Origin: Actinostola sp. cb2023
Lineage: Eukaryota; Cnidaria; Anthozoa; Actiniaria; Actinostolidae
Reading direction: 5' to 3'
Assembly: GCA_033675265.1 (NCBI GenBank)
Contig: JAUJYZ010000057.1
Location: forward strand, 128,501 to 192,500
DNA: 64,000 bases
Made by a program: the position numbers and the translations under genes. Position 1 is the stretch's first letter. Each line of letters starts with the position of its first letter. The notes under the pieces were generated by a model. It ran no database searches and was not told where the DNA came from. It was given only the letters and a program-made list of their open reading frames with translations. This document shows positions 63,294-64,000 of the stretch, in pieces.

Positions 63294-63570
63294 ATTACTT
63301 TTTACAGTTCCCGGCGCCATCTTGAATGGTAGCCGTGCCTTCGTATCGAAGCGAGACAACGCATGCTCGAGAATCAGCGATGTTTCATCCGAGCCCTCGC
63401 CGAAGAGCACCGCTGGATTCTCGAGCATGAGACCAACGCTGACAGTTGCAATCAGTAGAGACATGTGAATAATTGTCCAAGGTGTTGAAAAAGGTCACTG
63501 TTGGTCTCGCTTCGATACGAAGGCTTGGCTACGTTTCAAGATGGGGCCGGGAACTGTAAAAAGGAGTATT
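63294..63570. mobile_element. foldback element with an inner hairpin
   Basis: Arms 63,294-63,358 and 63,506-63,570 are inverted copies (GTCTCGCTTCGATACGAAGG, TTCAAGATGG, GGGAACTGTAAAAAG). Inside, CATGCTCGAGAATC (63,361) and GATTCTCGAGCATG form a perfect 14 bp pair around CCCTCGCCGAAGAGCACCGC. The minus frame 63,240-63,464 is a by-product. Confidence 0.8.
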
Positions 63571-63872
63571 AGGTATGTGCGGGGAAGTTTTCCGCCCGTT
63601 TTGCTCATGCCACCTGGAATTCTGTGCCGTTTGGAATATTTTATATCGAGATAGACAACTCCATTCTTTGACGAAGGCGACGGACACAGAAATGATCTCT
63701 GACCCTTTTCCCGTTGTTTGTCGCTATTACTATGCATTGCAACTACGTTGTATAGGTTGAGATTAGCATTTTTTATTGTTAATTCCTGATTACAGTTACA
63801 AATTAAAGAGGCTTAGCCGTTGATATTTTAAAGTGATCGAGATACTATGTGACTTAGCTTCATCAGAAAAGC

Positions 63873-63883
63873 AAGATGGCGGC
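63873..63883 (+). promoter_or_regulatory. AAGATGGCGGC motif, possible start of a downstream gene
   Basis: Matches the YY1-type AAGATGGCGGC element found at metazoan start sites, and its ATG opens a 23-codon frame (MAAFLDFNANSRK...). With only ~120 bp left in the window, a downstream plus-strand gene cannot be confirmed. Confidence 0.3.
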
Positions 63884-64000
63884 TTTCTTGGATTTCAATG
63901 CGAATTCAAGAAAAGTCACTCGAATGAGTGAATGTGTCCACTGCTAGTTATAAATGTCAACATATGCCATATATACACTGTATAGACGAAACGTCTAGGC

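Overview
The window is eukaryotic nuclear DNA, most likely from an anthozoan cnidarian and probably a stony coral. The evidence is spliced genes with GT/AG introns, about 40% GC, DOMON, BTB-BACK, LRR and LicD/fukutin-like proteins, and several short repeats I associate from memory with coral genomes: hairpins starting TAGTCTCCCTCGCAG, AGCCTGCGAATA terminal repeats, 'GGGGATGCTCGTCGG' elements and the ACCTGAGTATCAGG element. The species assignment is inference. Splice sites were read by eye and nothing was searched against a database.

Layout. 1-2,470 and 23,088-24,950 are two arrays of the same ~320 bp satellite in the same orientation. Between them lies ~20.6 kb of nested mobile DNA. It holds a foldback complex (2,472-9,265), a single-exon LicD/fukutin-like gene broken by one frameshift (9,257-10,877), and a minus-strand LINE whose RT half (11.7-13.1 kb) and endonuclease half (18.15-19.3 kb) are separated by ~5 kb of inserted DNA. 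That insert carries an unusual array of short hairpins and a TTAA-flanked MITE. Next come a Harbinger transposase fragment and a long-TIR element with a second element inserted in one arm. 25.7-28.1 kb is a ~30-45 bp minisatellite, and 28.6-33.0 kb a 60 bp minisatellite with higher-order periodicity.

The right half is gene-bearing. 35.8-42.85 kb on the minus strand is a candidate gene whose middle is a tandem array of ~89 nt exon-like cassettes with intact splice sites. A 1.47 kb palindrome lies in its first long intron. 45,143-47,159 (minus) encodes a BTB-BACK protein carrying a jacalin-like lectin domain and an acidic repeat tail. Divergent from it across ~760 bp is an eight-exon LRR gene (47,917-53,620, plus) whose introns hold at least nine hairpin or MITE insertions. 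56,809-62,576 (minus) is a six-exon gene for a secreted protein with two DOMON domains and a C-terminal GPI-type signal. It arose by internal exon-set duplication, and its introns contain complementary (AAT)n and (ATT)n tracts flanking exon 2.

The genes show no sign of a shared pathway; this is a typical metazoan neighbourhood with heavy repeat invasion. The most unusual signals are the covarying hairpin array at 13.26-13.52 kb, the cassette-exon array, the BTB-lectin fusion, and the complementary microsatellites around DOMON exon 2.
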